From an uncultured Merdimonas sp. (GTDB lineage: Bacteria; Bacillota; Clostridia; Lachnospirales; Lachnospiraceae): DNA of 64,000 nt. The notes under the pieces were generated by a model. That model was not told the DNA's origin. It did no database searches and worked only from the letters and a program-made list of their open reading frames with translations. Made by a program: the position numbers and the translations under genes. Positions within the stretch are counted from its first letter, which is position 1, and the number at the start of each line of letters is the position of its first letter. Location: NCBI GenBank assembly GCA_944375725.1, contig CALWAZ010000092.1, forward strand, positions 1 to 64,000, given 5' to 3'. Positions 8,158 through 16,422 of this stretch are shown piece after piece.

Positions 8158-9705
8158 TTATTCTACCACCTGCAGATAACTGCTGATGCAGTACAGCGTC
8201 TGTCCATTGTATTCCACCCTGGACCAGCCCACGTCCGAGACCCCCGTGCGGGTGATGACTTCCCCGTTGTGCAGCTGGACAATGACCTGGGAAGGCTCCT
8301 CCACACTGGGACGGTTCCGGAGATTTGTCACATCCTTTGCTGTGACATTTTCTGATACGGCTGTAAACTTTGTCTTGAATTCGCTTTCCGGCTCCTGTGC
8401 CGGAGGCGTATAGCTTAAGTCCGTGGTCAGAAGGCTGGACACCGCATACAGAATCTGTCCGTTATATTCCAATCTGGACCAGCCGTTATTTCCCACTCCG
8501 GTCCTGAGAGCCGTCTCCCCGTTTTTCAGCTGGGCCGCCACATTGCCGTCACTTCCCTGATCCATGGTGGTCCGCAGATTGGCCAGCTCTTTTGCTGTCA
8601 CCTGCTCCTGTACCTCTGTGAAAGTGACGCCGACCTCCGGATCCGCTTCCACCGTCTGCGCGGCTCCTTCCTTCTTCGGCTCTGCCGGTCCGCTGTATCC
8701 GAAGTACGCCACATTTTTATCCACCCCGCCATCGATGCCGGGTACGCTTCCGTCACTGGTATACTGCCACATGACATGCTCTCCCTCATACCGGGGCCGT
8801 TCCGTATCCGGATAATCTCCGATACCATACTGGGCCACCCAGATCCGGTATTTCAGCTCAAGAGTATCCGTATCCCAGAGTGCGCTTCCCTGCAGCTCGT
8901 TGCGGGCCGCGTAAAACATGCCGGTATAGCCCTGGGCTTCCACCTCGTCAAGAAAGGCCTCCGCGATCCGGGAGCGTTCCTCTATGGTCAGACCGTACTG
9001 GCGGCTGTCCGGATTCTGGAATCCCTCACAGTTGTAGGCCACCGGATAGGTGATGGGATAGCCTGCCAGAATCCCGCAGACCCACCGGGCCTCCTCTCTG
9101 GCTTCTTCCTCAGACACCGCTCTGGAAAAGAAATAGGCACCCAGATACAGCCCCTGATCCCTGGCTTCCTGCAGATTGTATCTGGCACAGGCGTCCTCCG
9201 TAATCTCCCCGGTCTCAGAGCTTCGGTATCCCACCCGGACCATTACAAAATCCAGCCCTTCCGCCGCCTGGGACCAGTCAATATTTCCCTGATATTCCGA
9301 CACATCAATGCCCACTGTGGTCTCATCTGTCTCTGTATCCACCACCTTGACCGTGCTGACCGGTTCCTCCTGCGTCTCTTCTTCCGATACAGCCTCCCGG
9401 GTAATCTCCTGAAAGAGTTCCAGATTCTGTTTTCCCGCTCCCTGCAGAATGGCCGCGGCCGGTTCCGCCTGCTCCCTTCCTCCGCCCGGGAAAAACAGCA
9501 GTAAAAGAACCGCCAGAATCAGAACCACAAAAATACTCGACACCAGAATCAAAAGTCTTCTCCTGGCCCGCCTTCTTCTTCTCTGCTCCCTTTTCCTCCG
9601 GCTCTCTGAAATCTGCTTTTTCCGGGACGCGCTTTTCTTCCGCGCGTCAGGATGCGGAACCTCTTCCCTGTTTTCCCCATTCTGAGGCAGTTCCTTCTCC
9701 ATCAT
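8158..9705 (-). CDS. Membrane-anchored GH25 lysozyme with two SH3b domains
   Basis: 515 residues. A highly basic cytoplasmic tail (20-50, Arg-rich), one membrane segment (51-73), a linker, a GH25 muramidase domain (about 131-340; GIDVSEYQG and the MWQYTSDGSVPGIDGGVD tail) and two bacterial SH3-type repeats (about 358-428 and 440-515) that probably bind peptidoglycan. Catalytic Asp134 and Glu227 are present, but the usual Asp two residues before the Glu is Asn225 (AYNCEGF). This inside-in anchored muramidase likely works in wall remodelling rather than as a phage endolysin: no holin or phage genes are near. It follows rarA by 25 bases and is likely co-transcribed with it. Confidence 0.88.
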   Translation of the reverse strand: MMEKELPQNGENREEVPHPDARKKSASRKKQISESRRKREQRRRRRARRRLLILVSSIFVVLILAVLLLLFFPGGGREQAEPAAAILQGAGKQNLELFQEITREAVSEEETQEEPVSTVKVVDTETDETTVGIDVSEYQGNIDWSQAAEGLDFVMVRVGYRSSETGEITEDACARYNLQEARDQGLYLGAYFFSRAVSEEEAREEARWVCGILAGYPITYPVAYNCEGFQNPDSRQYGLTIEERSRIAEAFLDEVEAQGYTGMFYAARNELQGSALWDTDTLELKYRIWVAQYGIGDYPDTERPRYEGEHVMWQYTSDGSVPGIDGGVDKNVAYFGYSGPAEPKKEGAAQTVEADPEVGVTFTEVQEQVTAKELANLRTTMDQGSDGNVAAQLKNGETALRTGVGNNGWSRLEYNGQILYAVSSLLTTDLSYTPPAQEPESEFKTKFTAVSENVTAKDVTNLRNRPSVEEPSQVIVQLHNGEVITRTGVSDVGWSRVEYNGQTLYCISSYLQVVE

Positions 9706-9730
9706 CTGCCGTACCTCCCTGTGTTTTTCT

Positions 9731-11089
9731 TTATACAGGAGAATCCTTTTCCGTCTCTGATTTCTGCCGCTCCCCTTTTTCCTTCCATTCCCGAATTTCT
9801 TTCAGACGCTCCTTGACAGCTTTTTCCGCCCCTTCCTCTGTGGGATGGTAATACTGCCGCCCTTTCAGCTCATCCGGCAGGCACTGCATCCGGCTCAGCT
9901 TTTCCTTCGTATCATGGGCGTAAATATATCCCTCTCCATAATGAAGCTCCTTCATCAGCTGCGTGGGAGCGTTGCGGATTTGAAGAGGCACCGGAGCACC
10001 CGGCATATTCTTAATATCCTCTTTTGCCGACAGGCAGGCCATATAAGCCGAGTTTGATTTGGGCGCCATGGACAGATATATGACCGCGTGGGCCAGGTGC
10101 ACATCGCACTCCGGCATACCCAGAAAGTGGCACGCCTGATAGACCGACACCGCCAGGGGCAGCGCGCCTGAATCCGCCATTCCCACATCCTCGCTGGCAA
10201 AACGGATCAGCCTCCTTGCGATATAAAGCGGCTCCTCTCCTCCATCCAGCATCCGGTACATCCAGTAAACCGCGGCGTCCGGGTCACTGTTCCGCATGGA
10301 TTTGTGAAGAGCGGAAATCAGATTATAATGCTCCTCCCCGTTTTTGTCATAAAGAAGGGACCGGCGGTTCATACACTGGGCCAGTATCTCCTGATCCACG
10401 CAGAGCACTGCCTGTTCATCCATTTTTCCATTGAGGACTGCCATCTCCAGCGTATTTAAGGCTGTCCTGCCGTCCCCATTCGCAAACCGGGCGATGGCCC
10501 GGAGATCCTCCTCCCCGATGGAAATCTTCATATTTCCATATCCTTTGGGGCTTTTCAGCGCATGGCGCAGAAGCTCCAGGAGATCTTCCTCCCCCAGGGC
10601 TTTCAATATAAAAACCCTGCATCGGGACAAGAGAGCGGAGTTGATCTCAAAGGAAGGATTTTCCGTGGTCGCTCCCACCAGAATGACACTTCCTTTTTCC
10701 ACATAAGGAAGAAAGGCATCCTGCTGGGCTTTATTGAACCGGTGAATTTCATCCACAAACAGCAGGGTACGGATTCCAAGCTTCCGGTTCTGCTCCGCCT
10801 GGGCCATGACCTCCTTCACTTCCTTGATCCCGCTGGTCACCGCGCTGAATTCCACAAATTCCGCTCTTGTCTGATGGGCAATGATCCGGGCAAGCGTCGT
10901 CTTTCCCACCCCGGGCGGTCCCCAGAAAATCATGGAGGAAATCTGATCCCGCTCTATCAGACGGCGTAAAATTTTCCCGGGTCCCACCAGTTCCTTCTGC
11001 CCCACATATTCATCCAGGGTCTCCGGACGCAGCCGGCTGGCCAGAGGGGCCGTCCTCTCCCGGTCATCAAACAAACTCATCTGTTCCAT
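9731..11089 (-). CDS. rarA: Replication-associated recombination protein A (RarA/MgsA AAA+ ATPase)
   Basis: 452 residues. AAA+ clamp-loader-like ATPase acting at stalled replication forks. Walker A GPPGVGKT (57-64), Walker B LLFVDEIHRF, sensor 1 GATTENPSFE, then the conserved tetramerisation region (SALHKSMRNSDPDAAVYW, EDVGMAD). The start is set at the ATG at 11089, because MEQMSLFDD is the typical RarA N-terminus and AGAGGTG lies upstream; the open frame extends to 11290 but would include the promoter. Confidence 0.93.
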   Translation of the reverse strand: MEQMSLFDDRERTAPLASRLRPETLDEYVGQKELVGPGKILRRLIERDQISSMIFWGPPGVGKTTLARIIAHQTRAEFVEFSAVTSGIKEVKEVMAQAEQNRKLGIRTLLFVDEIHRFNKAQQDAFLPYVEKGSVILVGATTENPSFEINSALLSRCRVFILKALGEEDLLELLRHALKSPKGYGNMKISIGEEDLRAIARFANGDGRTALNTLEMAVLNGKMDEQAVLCVDQEILAQCMNRRSLLYDKNGEEHYNLISALHKSMRNSDPDAAVYWMYRMLDGGEEPLYIARRLIRFASEDVGMADSGALPLAVSVYQACHFLGMPECDVHLAHAVIYLSMAPKSNSAYMACLSAKEDIKNMPGAPVPLQIRNAPTQLMKELHYGEGYIYAHDTKEKLSRMQCLPDELKGRQYYHPTEEGAEKAVKERLKEIREWKEKGERQKSETEKDSPV

Positions 11090-11118
11090 TATAAGCTGCA
11101 CCTCTTCTGTTGACTGCT

Positions 11119-11145
11119 TCCGCGGCGGGATTTCCGCGCCGCGGA
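11119..11145 (-). other. GC-rich stem-loop in the rarA leader
   Basis: A perfect 9-bp GC stem (11119-11127 paired with 11137-11145) with a 9-base loop, positioned at the very 5' end of the predicted rarA transcript, about 15 bases before the ribosome site. No U-tract follows on the minus strand, so it is not a terminator; 5' mRNA stabilisation is a guess. Confidence 0.5.
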
Positions 11146-11158
11146 CTTTCTTATGAAC

Positions 11159-11187
11159 AGTATACGTTTTCGGGCCTGCATTGTAAA
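11159..11187 (-). promoter_or_regulatory. Sigma-A promoter of rarA
   Basis: Minus strand: -35 TTTACA (11182-11187), 17-base spacer, -10 TATACT (11159-11164); each hexamer has 5 of 6 consensus bases. It places the transcript start about 60 bases before the rarA ATG. Confidence 0.65.
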
Positions 11188-11189
11188 GG

Positions 11190-11560
11190 AAACATTTCTG
11201 GCGATGGCATAACTGCCCGAGCTGGTGTTTGTGATGTTTGACTGGTGTTAGACATATACAGAAAAAATTGTGCCTGTTATCCAATTTCATCGCGAAACAG
11301 CTCTGTTTTCCCGCAAATTTGTCTACATAGCGTTCTTATTTTACATATACAAGAAAATACATTGCCTGCATCCAACAATTGGAGAAATTTTGGACATAAC
11401 ATGTTACTTTTCTCTATATGTCCAATCCTCGACTGATATCGAGGCAAAAGAACAGAATCTGGCCATGATAATACTCATTTTGGGGCGCAGGGCAGAAAAA
11501 GACTGTATATGTCCAGACGCGATATCCTCAAATGGCAAAGCATGTGCGTTCTTCCCATCT
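11190..11560. other. 370-base intergenic region with inverted repeats, no gene recognised
   Basis: No convincing reading frame or known RNA. Structures seen: a 9-bp inverted repeat TTGGACATA/TATGTCCAA (11390-11398, 11417-11425), a neighbouring 6-bp one CCTCGA/TCGAGG (11427-11432, 11439-11444), and a direct repeat CTGGTGTT spaced by 20 bases near 11222-11250. In Bacillus subtilis a 6S RNA gene lies close to rarA, but I could not fold a 6S-like molecule here. Confidence 0.4.
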
Positions 11561-12340
11561 TTACAGGAAATATAACTTGATAAGATCTTCTATTGCGGCA
11601 GAATCCAGCGGATGCTCATTTGTCTCATATGTAGCAAGAAGCTGTATAGACGGCACAATTCCATGCTCCGTATAGAGCTGCAGTTTTGAAAAAGCACTTT
11701 TTGCGTAAGCAGGATTATCCATCATTCCGAAATGCTCCCAATAGAAAAACTGCCCGGTGCGGGGATGACGGATGGTAAAATCCGGATACACCGTAACATT
11801 TCCCAGAGAAAGGGCACACTCATAACGGAATGGGATTTTGTTCATATAAAGAAGCATGGTAATCAGCGCTTCCGATTTGGAACGCACAAAAATACCTGCA
11901 CTTGTCTTATGAATACGCTGCTCCGGATAAGCCGGATTGCTTTCGTAAGGCTGCGTCATCCATTTTTGAAATTCCTGAGATTCGGGGGTAAAATAGGGAG
12001 AAAGAAGTTCTGAATATAAAGAATTCTCAGAAAGTAAGTATTCCGCATAGCTGGCACCCGGATTATGATGCCTCAAATAGAAATCAATTGCTCTTTGTTC
12101 CTGCAGCAGCTCTTTCAGCCGCATCTGCAAATACTTTTTTACAGCCAGCTGCTCCGCAAGTGTTTTTTCCTTTTTGGAGATGTAAACAGAATTATGTCCA
12201 TCGCTTCGATACCATTTGGTATAACAGCCATTGCGGACACAGACAAGCTTTCCTTCCGGCAGCTCCTTCAGCCTGGCCCGGAGAGACGCAATCTCCTGAT
12301 CCAGCCGCCGGCGCTCCGTACACATTTTTTCGTAAAGCAA
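11561..12340 (-). CDS. Hypothetical protein with PD-(D/E)XK nuclease-like core
   Basis: 259 residues, no gene name recognised. An N-terminal Arg/Leu-rich helix (1-30) and a long helix (55-90) suggest a coiled coil. The C-terminal half carries RSKSEALITMLLY (Glu157), VYPDFTI (Asp187) and FYWEHFG (Glu202-His203), in the order of PD-(D/E)XK endonuclease cores with His replacing the Lys. Catalysis is uncertain. The start is TTG at 12340: AAGGAGG lies just upstream, whereas the first ATG (12325) is too far from any site. The gene is divergent from an AAA ATPase. Confidence 0.6.
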   Translation of the reverse strand: MLYEKMCTERRRLDQEIASLRARLKELPEGKLVCVRNGCYTKWYRSDGHNSVYISKKEKTLAEQLAVKKYLQMRLKELLQEQRAIDFYLRHHNPGASYAEYLLSENSLYSELLSPYFTPESQEFQKWMTQPYESNPAYPEQRIHKTSAGIFVRSKSEALITMLLYMNKIPFRYECALSLGNVTVYPDFTIRHPRTGQFFYWEHFGMMDNPAYAKSAFSKLQLYTEHGIVPSIQLLATYETNEHPLDSAAIEDLIKLYFL

Positions 12341-12377
12341 GCAACCCCTCCTTCTATGATCTGATATCTATTATTTA

Positions 12378-12406
12378 ATCATAGAAACAGGCGCCAGTAA
12401 AGTAAA
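12378..12406 (-). promoter_or_regulatory. Promoter of the PD-(D/E)XK-like gene
   Basis: Minus strand: -35 TTTACT (12401-12406), 17-base spacer, -10 TATGAT (12378-12383), about 40 bases before the TTG start codon. Confidence 0.5.
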
Positions 12407-12450
12407 AAATATCCACCTTTCTGATTTGCAATATGTTTGGCCTGAAATGA

Positions 12451-12479
12451 TTGAAAGCTTTCTCAGAATAAACTATAAT
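12451..12479 (+). promoter_or_regulatory. Sigma-A promoter of the AAA ATPase gene
   Basis: Plus strand: -35 TTGAAA (12451-12456), 17-base spacer, perfect -10 TATAAT (12474-12479), 54 bases before the start codon. Confidence 0.65.
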
Positions 12480-12532
12480 GATTTATAATATACGCAATCC
12501 GCATTCTCAATCCCCGAAAGGAAACCGCCGTT

Positions 12533-13273
12533 ATGCTTGAAAACCGCTTCATCCGCAGTCTCCGGATAGACTGGAGCAAAATTCCCGAACATTCCTATCT
12601 TCGTGACATTACGGCTCTGGACGGGTTGACAAAGCTGGCCTTTTCCAGAAACCTCACCTTTTTTGTGGGCGAAAACGGCACGGGGAAATCCACCCTTCTG
12701 GAAGGAATCGCTGTGGCTTACGGCTTTAACCCGGAGGGCGGCACCTTAAACTACCGGTTTTCCACCTATGATGACGTATCAGAGCTTGGCACGGCCATCT
12801 CCTTTTCCAGGGGCTTCCGCCGTCCGGCATCCAGTTACTTCTTCCGGGCGGAAAGCTTTTTCAATGTGGCCAGCAAAGCGGAGGATTACCGGGATGTTAC
12901 GCCCAAGGAAATCTACTATGCCCGCTATGGCGGAAAATCCCTCCATGAGCAGTCCCACGGAGAGAGCTTTCTCTCCTTCTTCCTTTCCTTTGAGGGACCG
13001 GGGCTGTACCTGATGGATGAGCCGGAGGCTGCCCTGTCTCCCCAGCGTCAGCTTACCCTTCTGATCCAGATCGCGCGGATGGCAGAACAGGGCTCCCAGT
13101 TTCTAATCGCCAGTCATTCGCCGATTCTTCTGGGGATTCCCGGCGCTCAGATTCTGTCCTTCGATGAAGGCCGGATCCGGGAATGCGCTTACGAGGAGAC
13201 AGAAAGCTACGAGATTACAGAAATGTTCATCAACCACAGGGAAGCGCTTCTTTCCCGGCTTCTGGATAATTAG
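12533..13273 (+). CDS. AAA/ABC-class ATPase (COG3910-like)
   Basis: 246 residues. A compact SMC/ABC-type ATPase: Walker A GENGTGKST (46-54), a signature-like SHGES (141-145), Walker B LYLMDEPEAALS (158-169) and the H-loop SHSP (194-197). No membrane segments and no partner permease, so it is not a classical transporter subunit. Such stand-alone proteins are common in Firmicutes and lack an assigned role. AAAGGA lies ten bases before the ATG. Confidence 0.75.
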   Translation: MLENRFIRSLRIDWSKIPEHSYLRDITALDGLTKLAFSRNLTFFVGENGTGKSTLLEGIAVAYGFNPEGGTLNYRFSTYDDVSELGTAISFSRGFRRPASSYFFRAESFFNVASKAEDYRDVTPKEIYYARYGGKSLHEQSHGESFLSFFLSFEGPGLYLMDEPEAALSPQRQLTLLIQIARMAEQGSQFLIASHSPILLGIPGAQILSFDEGRIRECAYEETESYEITEMFINHREALLSRLLDN

Positions 13274-13296
13274 CCTTTATATTTATGCACATTTTA

Positions 13297-13309
13297 TGCA
13301 TATTATTCA
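13297..13309 (+). promoter_or_regulatory. ARG-box-like element upstream of argG
   Basis: TGCATATTATTCA is one base shorter than the 14-base ARG box core and lies in an AT-rich run that also holds TATGCA at 13285-13290. It sits 15 bases upstream of the argG -35, similar to the layout at argC, which raises its credibility. Confidence 0.35.
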
Positions 13310-13324
13310 TTCGTTTTCGCATTG

Positions 13325-13353
13325 TTTACAAGATTTTTGGATAAACATTTAAT
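13325..13353 (+). promoter_or_regulatory. Sigma-A promoter of argG
   Basis: -35 TTTACA (13325-13330), 17-base spacer, -10 TTTAAT (13348-13353). This leaves a leader of about 110 bases before the argG ATG; I see no riboswitch or T-box features in it. Confidence 0.5.
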
Positions 13354-13473
13354 AAATATGTATGAAATAGCACTTGCATCTTCTTTCCGGATGATGTATA
13401 TTTATGTTCAGTGACAATACGCGCCCAAAAATATCAACTATGGCGCTGATGAAATATCTAGGAGGAGCTTAAG

Positions 13474-14706
13474 ATGAAAGAAAAAGTCGTACTCGCCTAT
13501 TCCGGCGGACTGGACACTACAGCCATTATCCCGTGGCTGAAGGAAAACTTTGATTACGAGGTAATCTGCTGCTGCATCGACTGCGGACAGGGAAACGAGC
13601 TGGATGGACTGGACGAGAGAGCCAAGCTGTCCGGCGCTTCCAAATTATACATTGAGGATCTGGTAGACGATTTTGCGGACAATTATATCATGCCCTGTGT
13701 GAAGGCAGACGCTGTATACGAGAACAAGTATCTGCTGGGAACCTCCATGGCGCGTCCGGCTATCGCAAAGAAGCTGGTGGAAATCGCCAGAAAGGAAGGC
13801 GCTGTCGCTATCTGCCACGGCGCTACCGGAAAGGGCAACGACCAGATTCGTTTTGAGCTGGGTATCAAGGCTCTGGCTCCGGATATCAAGATCATCGCTC
13901 CCTGGAGAATGACCGATATCTGGACCATGCAGTCCCGTGAAGATGAGATCGCATACTGCGAAAAGCACGGCATCCATCTTCCCTTCTCTACCGATTCCAG
14001 CTACAGCCGTGACCGCAACCTGTGGCACATCAGCCATGAGGGACTGGAACTTGAGGATCCGGCAAACGAGCCCAACTACGAGCATCTGCTGGTTCTGACC
14101 GTTCCCCCGGAGAAGGCTCCGGACGAACCGGAATATGTGACCATGACCTTTGAAAAAGGCATTCCCACCTCCATCAACGGAAAGAAGATGAAGGTTTCCG
14201 ATATTATCCGTGAACTGAATGTGCTGGGCGGAAAGCACGGCATCGGCATCGTGGATATCGTAGAAAACCGCGTGGTCGGCATGAAATCCCGCGGCGTCTA
14301 TGAGACACCGGGCGGAACCATTCTGATGGAGGCGCACCGCCAGCTGGAAGAGCTTGTTCTGGACCGGGCTACCATGGAAACCAAAAAAGACCTGGGCAAC
14401 AAATTCGCCCAGATCGTATACGAGGGCAAATGGTTCACACCGCTGCGTGAAGCCATTCAGGCATTCATGGATGTAACCCAGGAGTACGTGACCGGCGAAG
14501 TAAAATTCAAGCTCTACAAGGGCAACATCATCAAGGCCGGAACCACTTCTCCCTACTCTCTGTACAATGAGTCTCTAGCTTCCTTCACCACCGGCGACCT
14601 GTATGACCACCACGACGCTGACGGCTTTATCACGCTGTTCGGCCTGCCTTTAAAGGTACGCGCCATGAAGATGGCCGAGGTCAAGGCTGCTCAGAAAGAA
14701 AACTAA
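13474..14706 (+). CDS. argG: Argininosuccinate synthase
   Basis: 410 residues, full length. Joins citrulline and aspartate using ATP. The N-type ATP pyrophosphatase loop YSGGLDTT (9-16) is intact, with [20 protein letters not shown] and [10 protein letters not shown] regions typical of the family. AGGAGGAG lies eight bases before the ATG. It is transcribed alone, away from the argCJBD operon; argH and carAB are not in the window. A terminator follows directly. Confidence 0.97.
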   Translation: MKEKVVLAYSGGLDTTAIIPWLKENFDYEVICCCIDCGQGNELDGLDERAKLSGASKLYIEDLVDDFADNYIMPCVKADAVYENKYLLGTSMARPAIAKKLVEIARKEGAVAICHGATGKGNDQIRFELGIKALAPDIKIIAPWRMTDIWTMQSREDEIAYCEKHGIHLPFSTDSSYSRDRNLWHISHEGLELEDPANEPNYEHLLVLTVPPEKAPDEPEYVTMTFEKGIPTSINGKKMKVSDIIRELNVLGGKHGIGIVDIVENRVVGMKSRGVYETPGGTILMEAHRQLEELVLDRATMETKKDLGNKFAQIVYEGKWFTPLREAIQAFMDVTQEYVTGEVKFKLYKGNIIKAGTTSPYSLYNESLASFTTGDLYDHHDADGFITLFGLPLKVRAMKMAEVKAAQKEN

Positions 14707-14721
14707 AATCAGAAAATCCCG

Positions 14722-14759
14722 AAAAGACCTGCGCCGCGGACCGCGGCCAGGTCTTTTTT
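14722..14759. terminator. Bidirectional terminator between argG and the adaptor gene
   Basis: Stem AAGACCTG/CAGGTCTT with a GC-rich interior (GCCGCGG/CCGCGGC) followed by TTTTTT on the plus strand and TTTT on the minus strand, so it can end both convergent transcripts. Confidence 0.8.
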
Positions 14760-14818
14760 ACAGTCCCGCCTTCTTTCATCCTGCCGCTCTCCGCGCAGCC
14801 TCCGGTTTCTTTCCGCCC

Positions 14819-16417
14819 TTATCCCGGATCTTTATACCTTACCACATCTCCATCTTCTATCTCCCCTGTAAAATCCGTAATCACTTCCTCATCCCCGCTT
14901 AAAGCGCCTTCCTCCAGGGCTGCCTGGCTCTCATTCTGATCCTGTACATTCACATAGACCTTCCGGGCCGCAAACTCCGGTCCCAGAATTCCGGAGCGCT
15001 CCTCCATCACCAGCACATATTTTCTCTGGTTTCCATCTGTAAAGACAGCAGCCAGGGGCACTACGCAGGCATAGGTATCCGTCCTGGTCTCCGCCAGGAG
15101 TGTCCCGCTTTCTCCAAGCTCTCCTTCTCCCTCCTCCAGAAATACAATCAGCTGATAGGTCCCCGGATTCATCTCATTTTCCGCAATATAATCCGCCACA
15201 GCCTCAATCGTTCTGCTTCCCAGCTTCAGGGAGACCGGATCTCCCTGATTCACATATTTTTTCTGATCCGCGGTCAGAGAAACCGAAAACTGCAGGGGAC
15301 TGTCCAAATCTGCCAGCACCACCGCCGCTCCATCCGGAGTCCGTTCTCCAGGGCTTACTCCAATAGAAGCCACGATGCCTTCTCTCTCCGGATAAACCAT
15401 CCCGTCTGCCTGCAAAAGCTCCTGATATGCCTTCAGCTCCTTCTGCTGAGCGGACAGATCGAGACGGTTCATTTCCAGACTGTTATCCGCAGCGCTTTTT
15501 CCGTCCGCGTCCTCCAGGGCCCGCTCTGCTTCTGAAAGAGCGCTGCTGCGGTTCTGTCTGGCATCCTCCAGGGCCCGCTTTGCTGTCTCCACTGCCTGCC
15601 TCAGCGCTGCAAGCTGTTCCTGCCAGGATTCCTCTGTCATGCTGTCTGTCTCCATATCTTCTGAAGATGCAGAACCGGAATTTTCCGTTTCTTCTGCCGC
15701 AGGCCCGTCCTGCGGCTCCTGTTTTATCTTCTGCGCCGCGTCCTGCTCTGTCTTCTGCGCCGCATCCTGCTCTGTCTCCTGCCCCGCGTCCTGCTCTGTC
15801 TCCTGCTCTGTCTCCTGCCCCGTATTTGTCCCCGGCTGCTGTGTCTGTTCCGGTGCCTCCGTTTTCGCCGCCAGTTCTGCCTTCCAGGTTTCATATGCCG
15901 TTTCCGCCTCTTTCAGAGCACCCTCCGCCGCTGACAGATCCTGCTCCGCCCGGCTTACGGTCTGGGAGGAGTTCTTCTCCGCTGTGTTATAATCCTCCCG
16001 GGCCCGGTCCTTCTGCTCATTTTTCTGTTCCTCTTCCAGCTGACGGTTCTGCTCCTGCGCCTGGATCTCAAGCTGCAGTTTTGAGATAGAAAGCTGCCGT
16101 TCCTCTATCTGAGCCTTCAAATCCTCCAGCTCCACCTGAAACAGAGCAGTTTCCGTATCCACATGATCCCCTTCATGTACCAGCACCGTATCACAGCGCA
16201 GACCGCTTAAAACTGTCGCCGCAGTCTCTCTTCCCGCTTCCACGATTCCCTCTGCCTCTACGGTATGGGCAAGGGCGGAAGCCCCCGGCACACTGGTGCT
16301 TACCTGAGGAAGCCCCGACGCATAGACAGATTTGGAAATCAGTGTGCACAGCAGCATGAACACCAGGAAAATGCCAAAGGCCCGTATTTTATTTTTCTGT
16401 CGTCTCAACAATTCCAT
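14819..16417 (-). CDS. HlyD/RND-type membrane-fusion adaptor-like protein
   Basis: 532 residues. One N-terminal membrane segment (13-29), a biotinyl/lipoyl-like half-motif (50-95), a long coiled coil (96-185), an acidic Glu/Gln/Thr repeat region (195-260), a second coiled coil (262-340), the returning lipoyl half (PEREGIVASIGVSPGE, 343-358) and a beta-barrel. This is the hairpin architecture of periplasmic adaptor proteins, here in a monoderm cell. It follows two sugar-type permeases by 5 bases. Start set at the ATG at 16417 (AAGGAG upstream), not the frame extending to 16579, which overlaps the permease. Confidence 0.75.
   Translation of the reverse strand: MELLRRQKNKIRAFGIFLVFMLLCTLISKSVYASGLPQVSTSVPGASALAHTVEAEGIVEAGRETAATVLSGLRCDTVLVHEGDHVDTETALFQVELEDLKAQIEERQLSISKLQLEIQAQEQNRQLEEEQKNEQKDRAREDYNTAEKNSSQTVSRAEQDLSAAEGALKEAETAYETWKAELAAKTEAPEQTQQPGTNTGQETEQETEQDAGQETEQDAAQKTEQDAAQKIKQEPQDGPAAEETENSGSASSEDMETDSMTEESWQEQLAALRQAVETAKRALEDARQNRSSALSEAERALEDADGKSAADNSLEMNRLDLSAQQKELKAYQELLQADGMVYPEREGIVASIGVSPGERTPDGAAVVLADLDSPLQFSVSLTADQKKYVNQGDPVSLKLGSRTIEAVADYIAENEMNPGTYQLIVFLEEGEGELGESGTLLAETRTDTYACVVPLAAVFTDGNQRKYVLVMEERSGILGPEFAARKVYVNVQDQNESQAALEEGALSGDEEVITDFTGEIEDGDVVRYKDPG
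15719..15820 (-). repeat. In-frame tandem repeat in the adaptor gene
   Basis: Imperfect 24-base units encode ETEQDAAQ-like octads (residues about 200-233 of the adaptor) between its two coiled coils. Such in-frame repeats can vary in copy number between strains. Confidence 0.7.
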
Positions 16418-16422
16418 AATTT

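Noticed and set aside
11090..11560. 6S RNA next to rarA
   Set aside because: Suggested by synteny with Bacillus, but no long rod with a central bubble could be drawn on either strand; only short separate inverted repeats were found.
13354..13473. Riboswitch or T-box in the argG leader
   Set aside because: No specifier loop, T-box sequence or terminator/antiterminator pair is visible in the 110-base leader.
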